Shown piece by piece: positions 25,024 through 33,327 of a DNA stretch of 64,000 bases (positions are counted from its first letter, which is position 1; every line of letters begins with the position of its first letter). Source of the DNA: Synechococcus sp. CCY 0621 (GTDB lineage Bacteria > Cyanobacteriota > Cyanobacteriia > PCC-6307 > Cyanobiaceae). The notes below the pieces were generated by a model. The model saw only the letters and a program-made list of their open reading frames with translations. It did not search any database and had not been told where the DNA came from. Made by a program: the position numbers and the translations under genes. Location of the stretch: positions 1 through 64,000 of the forward strand of contig NZ_JAFKRH010000038.1 of NCBI RefSeq assembly GCF_019038465.1. Reading direction: 5' to 3'.

Positions 25024-25572
25024 TCAGCCTTGAGCGTTTATGGGACGTTTCCACGGAGTGCGCCCCCAGGGCTTGAGAAAAGAAATGAACACAACGGCCA
25101 ACTGCAGCAGCACCTGAACGCCGCCACCCACCAGCCCCTGGAACCAGGTTGTCCAGTAGATCGAATCCGCAGGTATCTCAGGCAAGTTGAGCCCTGCGAC
25201 CAAAGCGGCATTGCTATCGAGCCAGGGACCCAAGGCCACTGTGCCAAAAAAGATCAACGACACCGTGAGCAGGCCCTTGATCACCACCCACCAGTGCTTG
25301 AAATACCCCCACGGTGTGATGGCACAAAGTACAAGACCACTCAGGAGACTCAGCGAAGCACAAGGAATGATCACGACGTCGTCCAAGAACTTGCTCAGTT
25401 CAGCGACTACCACCTGCGTGGGGAAGGCCCGCTCGGCCTGGCCGAACTGAATCAACACCAATAGGCCGGCCGTCACGGCCCAAGTCAGGGAGATCACCAC
25501 ATGCGTGGAGATGATCCACAACCGCCCGGTGACCGATACTTTCCACACGAAAGGCAGCTGCTCAAATACCAC
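25024..25572 (-). CDS. Four-helix membrane protein (DUF2269-like)
   Basis: A 182-residue integral membrane protein starting with GTG. Four hydrophobic helices are seen at about residues 17-42, 68-90, 96-116 and 146-168. Conserved-looking residues include HVVISLTWAVTAGLL, ASLSLLSGLVLC, TPWGYFKHWWVVIKGLLT and a Trp-rich loop. This resembles DUF2269-type proteins of unknown function. It has no obvious operon partner: the next gene on the same strand is a pseudogene. Confidence 0.6.
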   Translation of the reverse strand: MVFEQLPFVWKVSVTGRLWIISTHVVISLTWAVTAGLLVLIQFGQAERAFPTQVVVAELSKFLDDVVIIPCASLSLLSGLVLCAITPWGYFKHWWVVIKGLLTVSLIFFGTVALGPWLDSNAALVAGLNLPEIPADSIYWTTWFQGLVGGGVQVLLQLAVVFISFLKPWGRTPWKRPINAQG

Positions 25573-25659
25573 GGAACCCTACCCAGAACCAGCCTTGGCC
25601 TCCCACCAGCCCAAAACGAGTGGCAATGGTGTCCCTCCGTCGCCTTCTGCTGAAGCGGG

Positions 25660-26190
25660 CGATCAGCCCAGAAAGGGATCCAGGAAGCTGAGCGGCCTGG
25701 GCATGGTTTCGGAGAAGCCGAGAATGCCGCGGTCCCGGTAGCAGTACACCAGTGTGTCGTCTGCCTCAGGGCACGTAGGTGCGCCAGTGGCCCAGCACTT
25801 CGCTCATGTTGCTGAGCAGCCGCACCGTGGCCAGCTCGAAGGGCCGCTGGAAGCCACGGCCGCCTGTTCTGGCGAAGAACGGCCCCTGGATCGGCGGCAG
25901 GTTCGGCCAGGGGCCGCCAATCTGCCACAGGCCTTCGTAGAGCGCCAGCGTCCGATGCAGCTGGGGCTCGGCGTCCACCCGCAGCTGCTCGCTCGGGAAG
26001 CCGGTCGTCCGGTGTCAACGACTTAGGCGGGTCTCATCACCGATGCCGATCGCCAGCACGTTGATGCCGGTGGCCTCCAGCTGCGGCCATGCCGCCACCA
26101 GGGCCTGGGCGTATTCGAGGCTGTCGAAATCCCCCAGCTGGGGGAGCATGAGCACCAGGCGACGGCGGCCCTTCCCGCGCCCTGAGGGCA
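25660..26190 (-). pseudogene. Decayed AhpC/TSA peroxiredoxin-like gene
   Basis: On the minus strand the reading LVLMLPQLGDFDSLEYAQAL, INVLAIGIGDETRLSR, a TGA stop, TGFPSEQLRVDAEPQLHRTL and then FQRPFELATVRLLSNMSEVL matches the peroxiredoxin-like AhpC/TSA proteins of picocyanobacteria. After a second stop (TYVP*) the tail continues in another frame (a YRDRGILGFSETM segment). Part of the middle is also missing. Two stops and deletions show the gene is lost. The catalytic region cannot be judged. Confidence 0.7.
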
Positions 26191-26248
26191 ATCCAGTGCC
26201 ACCCCTCGTTACAATCTATTACAGTTGCTGAAACACCTCGAAACAGTC

Positions 26249-26392
26249 ATGGCTGATTCCATGCCCCGCTTCGGGTTCGTTGCCTTCGCAGAAACCTGGA
26301 ATGGTCGCCTCGCCATGCTCGGCTTCGTGATCGGGCTTGGCACCGAGCTGCTTACAGGTCAGGGCATCCTTTCCCAAATCGGTCTGGGTTGA
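26249..26392 (+). CDS. hli: High-light-inducible protein (Hli/Scp)
   Basis: A 47-residue single-helix chlorophyll-binding protein. The helix carries ETWNGRLAMLGFVIGLGTEL, with the ExxNGRxAM motif whose glutamate and asparagine ligate chlorophyll. The N-terminus (MADSMPRFGF) is typical. Hli proteins protect photosystems and chlorophyll biosynthesis under high light and stress. A 38-codon membrane protein gene starts five bases after the stop, so the two are co-transcribed. A degenerate paralogue lies at 16829. Confidence 0.9.
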   Translation: MADSMPRFGFVAFAETWNGRLAMLGFVIGLGTELLTGQGILSQIGLG

Positions 26393-26397
26393 TCACC

Positions 26398-26514
26398 ATG
26401 ACTACCGACTACACCCCAGCCATCACTGCGGTCATCGCAATGGTGGTTGGCATGAGCGCCATGGTCATCTTCGTGCTCAGCCGCCCCAGTGATCTTTCAC
26501 CCAGCTCCTGTTGA
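26398..26514 (+). CDS. 38-residue single-helix membrane protein partnered with hli
   Basis: A very small protein with one membrane helix: MTTDYTPAITAVIAMVVGM, then SAMVIFVLSRP and a short polar end. Its ATG lies five bases after the Hli stop, with the Hli coding end providing the upstream leader. Similar tiny proteins sit after hli genes in marine picocyanobacteria as I recall, but their role is unknown. It would insert into the thylakoid or plasma membrane, perhaps next to Hli. Confidence 0.65.
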   Translation: MTTDYTPAITAVIAMVVGMSAMVIFVLSRPSDLSPSSC

Positions 26515-26933
26515 TGCCATCCACGATGCGGTGGTGATCCCACCCAGTCAAGCTCTGCCGCCCCACTTCTTGGCACATTGGCATGGCCTCTCCTTAGGGC
26601 TTCTTCAGGGATGGTTCGAGCGGCACCTCCATCGCTCACCCGATTCGCCCAGAGCCTTGGGCGACAGCAAACCCAATGACTCTCCCGGGCCCAGTCCCGG
26701 AATTTTTTATGCCTGCCCACCAGTACTGGGCCTCCGGTTCGATCAGCCCCAGTCACCGGTCGGGGTCGATCAGCTGCTCAAGGCCTGCTGAATCCCGCTG
26801 AGTCAAACGGCCATTGGGGTGGCTATGCATAGAGGAGTGAGGTCGAGGTAGGTGGGTCGCACCCCAACCCGTAGCGGCCTCACACCCATTCGCGACTGAT
26901 CAATCTGCTGAGACAGAACAGCTAGAACGAGCC
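26515..26933. other. Intergenic region, no gene seen
   Basis: Frames of about 100 codons occur on both strands, but none shows a family signature or a good start. It probably holds the promoter of the FAD oxidoreductase gene. Confidence 0.4.
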
Positions 26934-28568
26934 ATGCCAGACGACACCATGCCCGACAGAAAACAATCTCATGTGGTCGTCATCGGAGGCGGATGGGCTG
27001 GCTGGGGTGCCGCAAAGTCACTCTGCGAAGCCGGCGTTGACGTGACCTTGATCGATGGGATGCTCGATCCAACCGGCAGTCAACCAATCACAACCAAAAG
27101 CGGTAAACCATTTGAGGCTGGAATCAGGGGCTTTTGGAAGGACTATCCCAACATCAATGCCCTCACAGAAGAGCTCAGAATTGGCAATATATTCACTGAC
27201 TTCACAACCAGTGCTTTTTGGTCACCCGATGGATTGGAAGCGACAGCTCCTGTTTTTGGAGAATCACCCCAATGGCCAAGCCCCCTAGGCCAAGTGATTG
27301 CAACAATCAAAAACTTCAAGCGACTTCCCATTCAAGATCGACTCAGTATCGCAGGACTTCTCTATGCCATACTGGACCTCTATCGAAGCGACCAGATTTT
27401 CCAGAAATACGACAATCTTAGTGCACAATCACTATTTCTAAAGCTAGGCATCAGCGATCGACTAATTAATGAGTTCTTGCGACCGATCTTGCTGGTTGGC
27501 TTGTTCAAGCCTCCCGAAGAAGTTTCGGCCGCTGTCACTATGGAGCTCCTCTATTACTATGCCCTGGCGCATCAAGACTCGTTTGATGTTCGTTGGATTA
27601 ATTCAAAAAGCATTGCCGAACAACTGTTTGAGCCTCTCAGTCGAAGGCTGATGTCTCGCCATCATCTGCGCGTCCTTGGGGGAACCTTCGTGACACGGTT
27701 GAATGTTTCATCTGCGACGCAACGCATAAGCTCGGTTGAAATTCAAAGTGTAACAGCAAAAGAAGTCAGGGTGATTGATGACGTCGATGCTGTGGTTTTA
27801 GCGGTGGGTGCTAAAGGACTTAAATCCCTGATGTCTAAATCTCCAGAATGCAGCAAAGCAGCGCCAGAGCTTGTTGCCGCTGCTTCCCTCGGATCGATCG
27901 ATGTCGTTTCAACACGTCTGTGGCTGGATCGCTATGTTCCAATCGCTTACCCAGCCAATGTCTTCTCTCGCTTCGAATCGCTGAAGGGCGCTGGAGGCAC
28001 CTTTTTCATGCTTGACCAACTGCAAAAAGAATCGGAGCGGGCGCTATGGGGTCATGACCAGCCGCAGGGTTCCGTGATTGCAAGCGACTTTTACAACGCA
28101 TCTGCGATCGCAGTGATGAATGATCAAGAGATTATTGATCGACTTATGCATGACTTGCTTCCAATTGCTCACCCTGAATTCAGGAACGCGAAGGTAGTTG
28201 ATTACGAGGTACGGCGTTATCCAGATTCTGTGTCTCACTTCTCTCCCGGCAGTTTTAGGAAGCGCCCACCCTTGGAAACCTCAGTAGAGACGATCGTCTG
28301 CGCTGGTGACTGGGTGCGGATGGGCAACAAAGAGCATGGTGCCAAAGGCCTTTGTCAGGAAAGAGCCTATGTTTGTGGACTGGAAGCAGGAAACTCCCTG
28401 ATCAGGCGCAAAATCGTCAAAGGGTCGAATCAATCGAAGACCATCCAACATTCGGTCGTCCCAATTCGTGCTGATGAACCACAGGTCGTTCTAGGCCGTG
28501 TTCTCAACAAAATCGTAATGGATCAAATCGATGTCTTTGGCCTGACACTCCCTTGGTTTGACTCATAG
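26934..28568 (+). CDS. FAD-dependent amine oxidase/desaturase-like oxidoreductase
   Basis: A 544-residue flavoprotein. The dinucleotide fold is at residues 13-41: VVVIGGGWAGWGAA, with the acidic end VTLID. A second FAD segment lies near the C-terminus: IVCAGDWVRMGNKEHGAKGL (about 459-478). The plan is that of amine oxidases, phytoene/carotene desaturases and hydroxysqualene dehydroxylases. Substrate cannot be fixed. A nearer ATG at residue 6 (26949) is possible. The gene is noticeably AT-richer than the backbone (for example runs such as ATTCAAAAAG), with different codon use, which suggests recent transfer. Pseudogenes flank it on the right. Confidence 0.8.
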   Translation: MPDDTMPDRKQSHVVVIGGGWAGWGAAKSLCEAGVDVTLIDGMLDPTGSQPITTKSGKPFEAGIRGFWKDYPNINALTEELRIGNIFTDFTTSAFWSPDGLEATAPVFGESPQWPSPLGQVIATIKNFKRLPIQDRLSIAGLLYAILDLYRSDQIFQKYDNLSAQSLFLKLGISDRLINEFLRPILLVGLFKPPEEVSAAVTMELLYYYALAHQDSFDVRWINSKSIAEQLFEPLSRRLMSRHHLRVLGGTFVTRLNVSSATQRISSVEIQSVTAKEVRVIDDVDAVVLAVGAKGLKSLMSKSPECSKAAPELVAAASLGSIDVVSTRLWLDRYVPIAYPANVFSRFESLKGAGGTFFMLDQLQKESERALWGHDQPQGSVIASDFYNASAIAVMNDQEIIDRLMHDLLPIAHPEFRNAKVVDYEVRRYPDSVSHFSPGSFRKRPPLETSVETIVCAGDWVRMGNKEHGAKGLCQERAYVCGLEAGNSLIRRKIVKGSNQSKTIQHSVVPIRADEPQVVLGRVLNKIVMDQIDVFGLTLPWFDS

Positions 28569-28745
28569 CCATCAAGTTATCATATAAACATAGCTGTGGC
28601 ATGGATGTCTCTTGACGTTCGCTGGATTGATCGCATCATCACCCACTCCTCTGATTCCATGTCCTCAAGTGTCAGGGCAGAAGTGTCCGTAGTCTTCATT
28701 CAGGATGTCAGGCGAAAGCGAAAACTGGTCCAGCACTAATTCCGG

Positions 28746-28909
28746 ATGTCACTTGACAGAACCAAAGGCGAGGTGATCACCGGTGAGTTGCTCCCCGATC
28801 AGGAGATTCCGTTGCTGAAGTCACGCCGGAATTGAGCCGGGCGGAGGCCCTCAAGCTCTGGGCTGAGAAGCGCCAAGCGGGCTGGAGTCCCTGCAGCCCC
28901 CAGTGGTGA
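28746..28909 (+). pseudogene. Frameshifted DUF1651-like gene
   Basis: The first frame reads MSLDRTKGEVITGELLPDQ then EIPLLKSRRN and stops. One frame over, ELSRAEALKLWAEKRQAGW continues to a TGA at 28907. Together they reproduce the DUF1651 pattern of picocyanobacteria: a (P)xLLKSR segment, then (L/E)SRxxAxxLWxExxxxGW. A shift near 28825 separates them. The start of the gene is probably also missing. Confidence 0.5.
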
Positions 28910-28979
28910 TCACCACGACCGCCAATACCGATTGCCCCCCACCAAGCTGAGCCCAGATCCGATGGCCCCCTCCTTGCCA

Positions 28980-29207
28980 ATGAGCAACAGCCACCCGCCA
29001 CGGCGTTACCGCCTGGTGGATCACCACGGCCAACCGCACCTTGAGCTCGATGAGCACTTCGATTCAATCGAGGAGGCCTGGGCGTTCGCCACCCACTGGT
29101 GGCAGCAGCAACAGCCTGCAAGCGAACCGGCTTCCCAGATCGGCCTTGGGTTGGAGGTGAGCACCGAGAGCGGCAGCTGGCGCACCCTGCGCCATCCGCA
29201 GGCCTGA
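28980..29207 (+). CDS. Small conserved protein with a damaged copy at 34738
   Basis: A 75-residue protein starting at 28980. The sequence is mildly basic at the N-terminus (SNSHPPRRYRLV), then acidic, with EHFDSIEEAWAFATHWW, and ends GSWRTLRHPQA. The pattern resembles small nucleic-acid or helicase-associated proteins but I recognise no family. It sits directly before the recD2 5' fragment and so may be a partner that survived. Its homologue at 34738-34920 is broken by a frameshift. Confidence 0.55.
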   Translation: MSNSHPPRRYRLVDHHGQPHLELDEHFDSIEEAWAFATHWWQQQQPASEPASQIGLGLEVSTESGSWRTLRHPQA

Positions 29208-29284
29208 ACCCTGCAAAGGTGACCCCACAGGCCTCTCCCGCACTGGCACCCCCGTCCTCCACTGAACCTGCCCAGGCCAGCACG

Positions 29285-29578
29285 CAGCCCACCGAGGTGC
29301 TGGCGGGATCGATCGAGCGCGTCACCTTCCACAATGCCGAGAACGGCTTCTGCGTGCTGCGCATCAAGGCCCGCGGCCACCGCGACCTGGTGACGGTGGT
29401 GGGCCATGCCGCCGAGATCAGTGCCGGTGAATGGGTCACCGTGAGCGGCACCTGGGTGAACAGCCGCGAGCACGGCCAGCAGTTCAGAGCCTCCTTCCTC
29501 AGGGCTTCCGCTCCAACCACCGCGGAGTGGATCGAGAAGTACCTGGGTTCGTGCATGATCCGCGGGATCGGCCCGACC
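29285..29578 (+). pseudogene. 5' fragment of a RecD2-like helicase gene, copy B
   Basis: Within an open frame (29099-29779) the segment LAGSIERVTFHNAENGFCVL, then ARGHRDLVTVVGHAAEIS, VSGTWVNSREHGQQF, RASFLRASAPTTAEWIEKYL and IRGIGPT is the N-terminal domain of RecD2-type helicases (OB-like fold before the ATPase core). After GIGPT the similarity ends abruptly and unrelated sequence follows. No Walker motif is present, so no helicase can be made. Upstream, the small protein at 28980 may be its old neighbour. Confidence 0.8.
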
Positions 29579-29740
29579 CACGACGTTGACACCCTGGCGG
29601 CTGAGCCGGCGATCTTCCTACCCACTCAGCTCCGCGATGAGCGCCACAGGGAGGTAGGCAGAACCATCCCCTGGGCAGAGCAACGCCTGGGCCTTGAGCT
29701 CACCCCCAGACAGGGGGCGCCGACCGGACGATCAAGCCAC

Positions 29741-30010
29741 TCAGGCCCACCACCTCCACCAGCGTCTGCGGCCCGCTGATCTGGCGTGGCGGCCATCACA
29801 GAGCGGGTAGCGGTGGGAAAGGCCGCAGCCGCAGACCATCACCGTGCTGGCTTGATCAAGCCGCAGCTCCCGTGACACCCAGCCAGTGCCGAGGTGGGCG
29901 CCATCGCAGATCCAGCCATGGCGGCTGCGGCCGCAGCGGCAGAGCTGGTGCACTCCCGCTGGCAGCTCCAGGGGAATCGGACCCGCAGAAGGCGGAGCCG
30001 ATTCAGCCAT
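29741..30010 (-). CDS. CDGSH iron-sulfur domain protein with two motifs
   Basis: An 89-residue protein with two CDGSH motifs: CRCGRSRHGWICDGAH (residues about 24-39) and CGCGLSHRYPLCDGRH (about 60-75). Each is C-x-C-x2-S-x3-x-x-C-D-G-x-H, the ligand set (three Cys, one His) of the mitoNEET-type [2Fe-2S] cluster. The first motif has Trp where Pro is usual. I chose the ATG at 30010 since it falls just inside the metallothionein end (8-base overlap). The tail is basic and Trp-rich (RRRWWRWWA). It probably carries or transfers iron-sulfur clusters. The duplicated copy A has lost this gene. Confidence 0.8.
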   Translation of the reverse strand: MAESAPPSAGPIPLELPAGVHQLCRCGRSRHGWICDGAHLGTGWVSRELRLDQASTVMVCGCGLSHRYPLCDGRHARSAGRRRWWRWWA

Positions 30011-30185
30011 GGCACTCACAGCCACAGCCGGCGTGGCAGGGCTCACCGTTGGGGTGCCCCTTGGCGCAGACCTCGCTGCAGAACAGCAGGGCGCCGTTGC
30101 GGAACGGGCTGTCCGCCTGCACCGTGCAGTGACAGCCCGGGCAGGCGCACTGCAGCGTGGTTGGTTTCTCCAGGGTCGTGGTCAT
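30003..30185 (-). CDS. smtA: Bacterial metallothionein (SmtA type), copy B
   Basis: A 60-residue metallothionein starting at 30185 behind GGAGAGG. The ligands are CACPGCHC (13-20), FCSEVC (36, 40), His44 and PCHAGCGCECHG (50, 54, 56, 58, His59), ten cysteines in all, one more than copy A, which has Gly at 58. It binds Zn and Cd in the cytoplasm. The CDGSH gene starts eight bases before its stop, so they are one operon. Confidence 0.88.
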   Translation of the reverse strand: MTTTLEKPTTLQCACPGCHCTVQADSPFRNGALLFCSEVCAKGHPNGEPCHAGCGCECHG

Positions 30186-30540
30186 GGCCTCTCCTTGCTC
30201 TGTGCCGATGGGCCCAGTCTGGTGCCGTCAGCACCGGGCAGGAACGGCTTGCCGTACTGACAAGCCTGGCTGGCGGAACTATCTATAGGTCAGAGGCCAC
30301 GACCAGGGCAGCGCGAGCTGAGACCCTGCAACCGGCCCTAGCCGAAGGCTTCTGCGCAGCAGTAGGGCGTCCGACACGGGGCGCCCTTCTCATTGGGGAC
30401 GAGGCCAGCCTTTCTGCAGCTGTGCTGGGTTGCAGGACATTGGCACTTCGCGTTAAACGTGTCTGGCTCCCCCGGCAGCGCCACGGTTGCCCAGTGAGCC
30501 AGACCTAGCGTTAAGGCCATACCGCCGGGTGGGCCATGGC

Positions 30541-31020
30541 CGTGGTGAACCGCTGCAGGTGCGGAGCTACCCCAGCCAGAAAATGCTGGTCTGAGCCGGG
30601 CAGCACGACCTCGATGTCGATGCAGCTGGAGCCAGGGAGCCCTGCCTGTATCTGATTCACGATTACGAGACGGAAGAAGAGGCCAAGGAAATCCTCGAGG
30701 AGGTCTACTAGGCGATCTGTGAAGCCGAGCTCGACTACTGGCATCGCGACACCGGCACCTGGCCGGCGGAGCGCAGCTATCCGGTGTTCCGCAAATGGTT
30801 CGAGGAGCGCTTCTGCCCCCTGATCCAGGACCTGGTGGGCGAGGAACTCACCGCCACCCAGGTGGATGAGGAGTTCATCGTTGGGCTGGGGGCTGCGCTG
30901 GAAGTGCTCACCCCCGATGAGCACGACACCCTGATGACGTCTGGATCACCCTTCGTCATGGAGCTGAGGCGCGATGCGCGCTGGGTGTGGTCTCGGCGGC
31001 CGGGCGGGGCAAGAGCGACT
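30541..31020 (+). pseudogene. Conserved soluble protein gene with two stops
   Basis: One frame reads GEPLQVRSYPSQKMLV, TGA, then AGQHDLDVDAAGA, CLYLIHDYETEEEAKEILEE and VY, TAG (30709-30711), then AICEAELDYWHRDTGTWPAE, RSYPVFRKWFEERFCPLIQD and LTPDEHDTLMTSG. The sequence is coherent across both stops, so a real gene of about 150 residues has been cut twice. It is acidic and soluble. I do not recognise the family, nor its true start. Confidence 0.6.
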
Positions 31021-31147
31021 GAGGCCAAGCTGGGGAAACCCCATGAGGGTGCATCCATGGATCGATAGGTTCCATTCGGTTCTCCTTGGACTCCCGAGCA
31101 TTCCATGCCATTGCGATGCTGACTCCCATCCATCGTTGCGATGACCA

Positions 31148-31459
31148 CTACTGGGCCTGGGCCTCAATTTCCTGTTTCGAAACGACGCCATCACCGTTCT
31201 CATCCGTCATGTTGAAGGCCCGGCTATACATGCCGAAGCGTCGGATCCTGGGCGCCCGGCCGAGGCCCTGGTCTGCGTTGAGATTGACGAAGGTCTTGAA
31301 TTCAGCGAAATCGAGTTGCTTGTCCTGATTGGCGTCAGCCTTGAGGAAATTGGCCTGGGCCTGTGCGCGCTCGGATGTGGCGGTTGCCGGCAGTGCGAGC
31401 GCCATCCACAGGGCCGTTGCCGAGGCAAGACGGGTGGCGAAAGACCGTTTGGTGTTCAT
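31148..31459 (-). CDS. Exported EF-hand protein
   Basis: A 103-residue protein. The ATG at 31459 gives a signal peptide (residues 1-28; MNTKRSFATRLASATALWMA). Two EF-hand loops follow: DANQDKQLDFAEF (about 41-53) and DENGDGVVSKQEI (about 86-98), both with the required Asp/Asn/Asp and the final Glu for calcium. The longer frame upstream runs antisense to the next gene's end and is not used. It is likely a periplasmic calcium-binding protein. Confidence 0.75.
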   Translation of the reverse strand: MNTKRSFATRLASATALWMALALPATATSERAQAQANFLKADANQDKQLDFAEFKTFVNLNADQGLGRAPRIRRFGMYSRAFNMTDENGDGVVSKQEIEAQAQ

Positions 31460-31562
31460 GGTGTTAACTCCGATGGGATTGGCTGAGGTTGGCCGTTGGA
31501 TGGCGGCAGCCGCTGATGACGACAGACCGATCGACGATGGCTTTGGATGCGAACTCAAACGA

Positions 31563-32426
31563 TTAGGAGGAATGTTGTCCAGCACCTGGGGGCCCAAACA
31601 GGATGGAAAGCCGTTGTTTCCAGCCGGACTTCGCTGCCCTGAACTCAGCGAACATGGCCAGCCACTCGCCAAACACGATCTTGAAAGGATTGAGCGTTCT
31701 GGCTTGGCCGGCAAGTCCGTAGCAGAGCGTTTCCTTGGCCGGCTGCTCCGTGAAGGTGCCGAAGAGCCGGTCAAAGACAATCAATGTCCCACCAAAATTC
31801 TTGTCGAGGCAAGTTTCGTTGCAGGCATGGTGGAGCCGGTGATGGGACGGGCTGTTCAAGATCCATTCAAGGAACCCAAGGCGTGGCAGCCACTCGGAAT
31901 GGATGAAGAACTGGTAGCCGAGGTTGAGGCTGAGAGCGATCACAATGGCGATCGGGTGGAACCCAATCAGAGCCAGCGGGACATAAATGAGATAGTGACC
32001 GGATAATCCCGCCGTCCATCCGAGCCGAATGCCAGCGGTCAGATTGATCCGGGTGGAGGAGTGGTGCACCGCGTGGGTCGCCCACAACCAGCGCACCTGG
32101 TGGGAGGCGCGGTGATGCCAATAGTAGACAAACTCCACGATCACAAAGAACGCGATCCAAGCCAGTGGCGATGCCAAATCAATGTCGAAAAGTCGATGGT
32201 TGTAGGCCAGGAAGAGGGGCACCGAGACGACTGCGGCCTCCATCGTCCGGATGATCTGGTGGCCGAAGGCGATCACGAAGGACGCTGCGGTTTCATCGAT
32301 GTCATGGGTGTCGACACGGGCGAAGCGGCTGCCGGTGTACTCCAGTGCCATGAGCCCGACGACGATGGCGAGGAACAGGGGCCCCAATGTAGTGCGGGCG
32401 GCTGGAATCAGACTGGGATCAACCAT
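31563..32426 (-). CDS. Sterol desaturase/fatty acid hydroxylase family protein
   Basis: A 287-residue membrane protein with a di-iron site. The ATG at 32426 follows GGAGA. Histidine clusters fit the family: HHRASHQ, HAVHHSS, and the C-terminal HHRLHHA with a preceding HSEW, spread over four to five hydrophobic helices (for example LGPLFLAIVVGLMALE and LAWIAFFVIVEFVYYWHH). Such enzymes hydroxylate or desaturate sterols, carotenoids or fatty acids with O2. A response regulator gene (32605) is divergent with 178 bases between the starts, so it may be a target. Confidence 0.85.
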   Translation of the reverse strand: MVDPSLIPAARTTLGPLFLAIVVGLMALEYTGSRFARVDTHDIDETAASFVIAFGHQIIRTMEAAVVSVPLFLAYNHRLFDIDLASPLAWIAFFVIVEFVYYWHHRASHQVRWLWATHAVHHSSTRINLTAGIRLGWTAGLSGHYLIYVPLALIGFHPIAIVIALSLNLGYQFFIHSEWLPRLGFLEWILNSPSHHRLHHACNETCLDKNFGGTLIVFDRLFGTFTEQPAKETLCYGLAGQARTLNPFKIVFGEWLAMFAEFRAAKSGWKQRLSILFGPPGAGQHSS

Positions 32427-32604
32427 GGGATTCTCCACGTGGTGCGAGGTGGCCACACCAAGAAGGTAAGAGGTCAACTTGACGGGGGTTTTTCCGTGTG
32501 GATGCGTTTTGCGGAGATTTGTGGCCAGACTTTGTCAGTTTGTGCATGAGCCACACCAACGCCTGCCGAACAGCTACAGAGGGTGCACCTCGCCGAGCCT
32601 GGGG

Positions 32605-33327
32605 ATGGGCGCAGAGCCAACCAAGATCCTTGTGGTCGATGATGATGACGATATCCGAGGGCTCCTCATCGGCGTCCTGAGCGAGGAGGGGTTTGCTGCC
32701 AGGGGCGTTCCCGATGCGGGACGCATGGACGCCGCCATCGCGCTCGAGCGACCCGACCTCGTCATCCTCGATCTGATGCTCCCCGGTGAGGACGGCCTGT
32801 CAATCTGCCGGCGGCTGCGCGCGGCCTCGTCGATTCCCGTGATCATGCTCACGGCCCGAAGTGCTGAAGTCGATCGCATCGTCGGTCTTGAACTCGGTGC
32901 CGATGACTATGTGACGAAGCCGTTCTCCAAACGGGAACTGGTAGCCCGGATTCGATCCGTGTTGCGCCGTGGCGGGCCGCCGGCCGGACGCAACCCACCC
33001 CAGGAGGTGCTCCAGTTCAATCAATACACGGTCCATGTGAATGCGCGACGTCTTTCCGATTCATCAGGACGTGACATTGCACTGACCAGCGCTGAATTTG
33101 ATTTGCTTGTCTGCTTCGTTCAGGCACCCCAGCGTGTGCTTTCGAGGGATCTGCTGCTCGAGAAGGTCCATCAGCGCCGTGGGGATCCCTTTGACCGGTC
33201 CATCGATACCTTGGTGTCGCGGCTGCGGAAGAAGATCGAAGCGGCCAGTGACAACGAACGGCTCATCGCCACGATCCGAAGTCATGGCTATCTGTTCACG
33301 CCAACGGTGCAGGTCGTGTCGGGATGA
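32605..33327 (+). CDS. OmpR-family response regulator
   Basis: A 240-residue two-domain regulator. The receiver domain begins KILVVDDDDDIRGLL, with phospho-acceptor Asp in LVILDLMLPGEDGLS (about residue 54), Thr in IMLTAR and Lys in YVTKPF. The C-terminal winged helix (about 140-235) reads TSAEFDLLVCFV, SRDLLLEKVHQR and RSIDTLVSRLRKKI, the OmpR DNA-binding pattern. The start at 32605 gives the canonical length. It overlaps the sensor kinase start by four bases (ATGA), so the two form a two-component system. The longer upstream frame is not used. Confidence 0.9.
   Translation: MGAEPTKILVVDDDDDIRGLLIGVLSEEGFAARGVPDAGRMDAAIALERPDLVILDLMLPGEDGLSICRRLRAASSIPVIMLTARSAEVDRIVGLELGADDYVTKPFSKRELVARIRSVLRRGGPPAGRNPPQEVLQFNQYTVHVNARRLSDSSGRDIALTSAEFDLLVCFVQAPQRVLSRDLLLEKVHQRRGDPFDRSIDTLVSRLRKKIEAASDNERLIATIRSHGYLFTPTVQVVSG

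Larger units (their letters stand above)
29205..30403. repeat. Long duplicated segment, copy B
   Basis: About 1.2 kb matching 14962-15945 in the same orientation. It contains a recD2 5' fragment, a minus-strand CDGSH gene and a minus-strand metallothionein gene. It is about 200 bases longer than copy A because it keeps the CDGSH gene. The recD2 fragment ends at the same junction in both copies (IRGIGPT, then DTLAAEPAIFL), so the truncation came before the duplication. Confidence 0.85.

Noticed and set aside
9232-31020. Recoding of TAG, since several broken genes contain an in-frame TAG
   Set aside because: Other breaks use TAA, TGA and frameshifts, and intact genes end with TAG too. Ordinary decay explains them.
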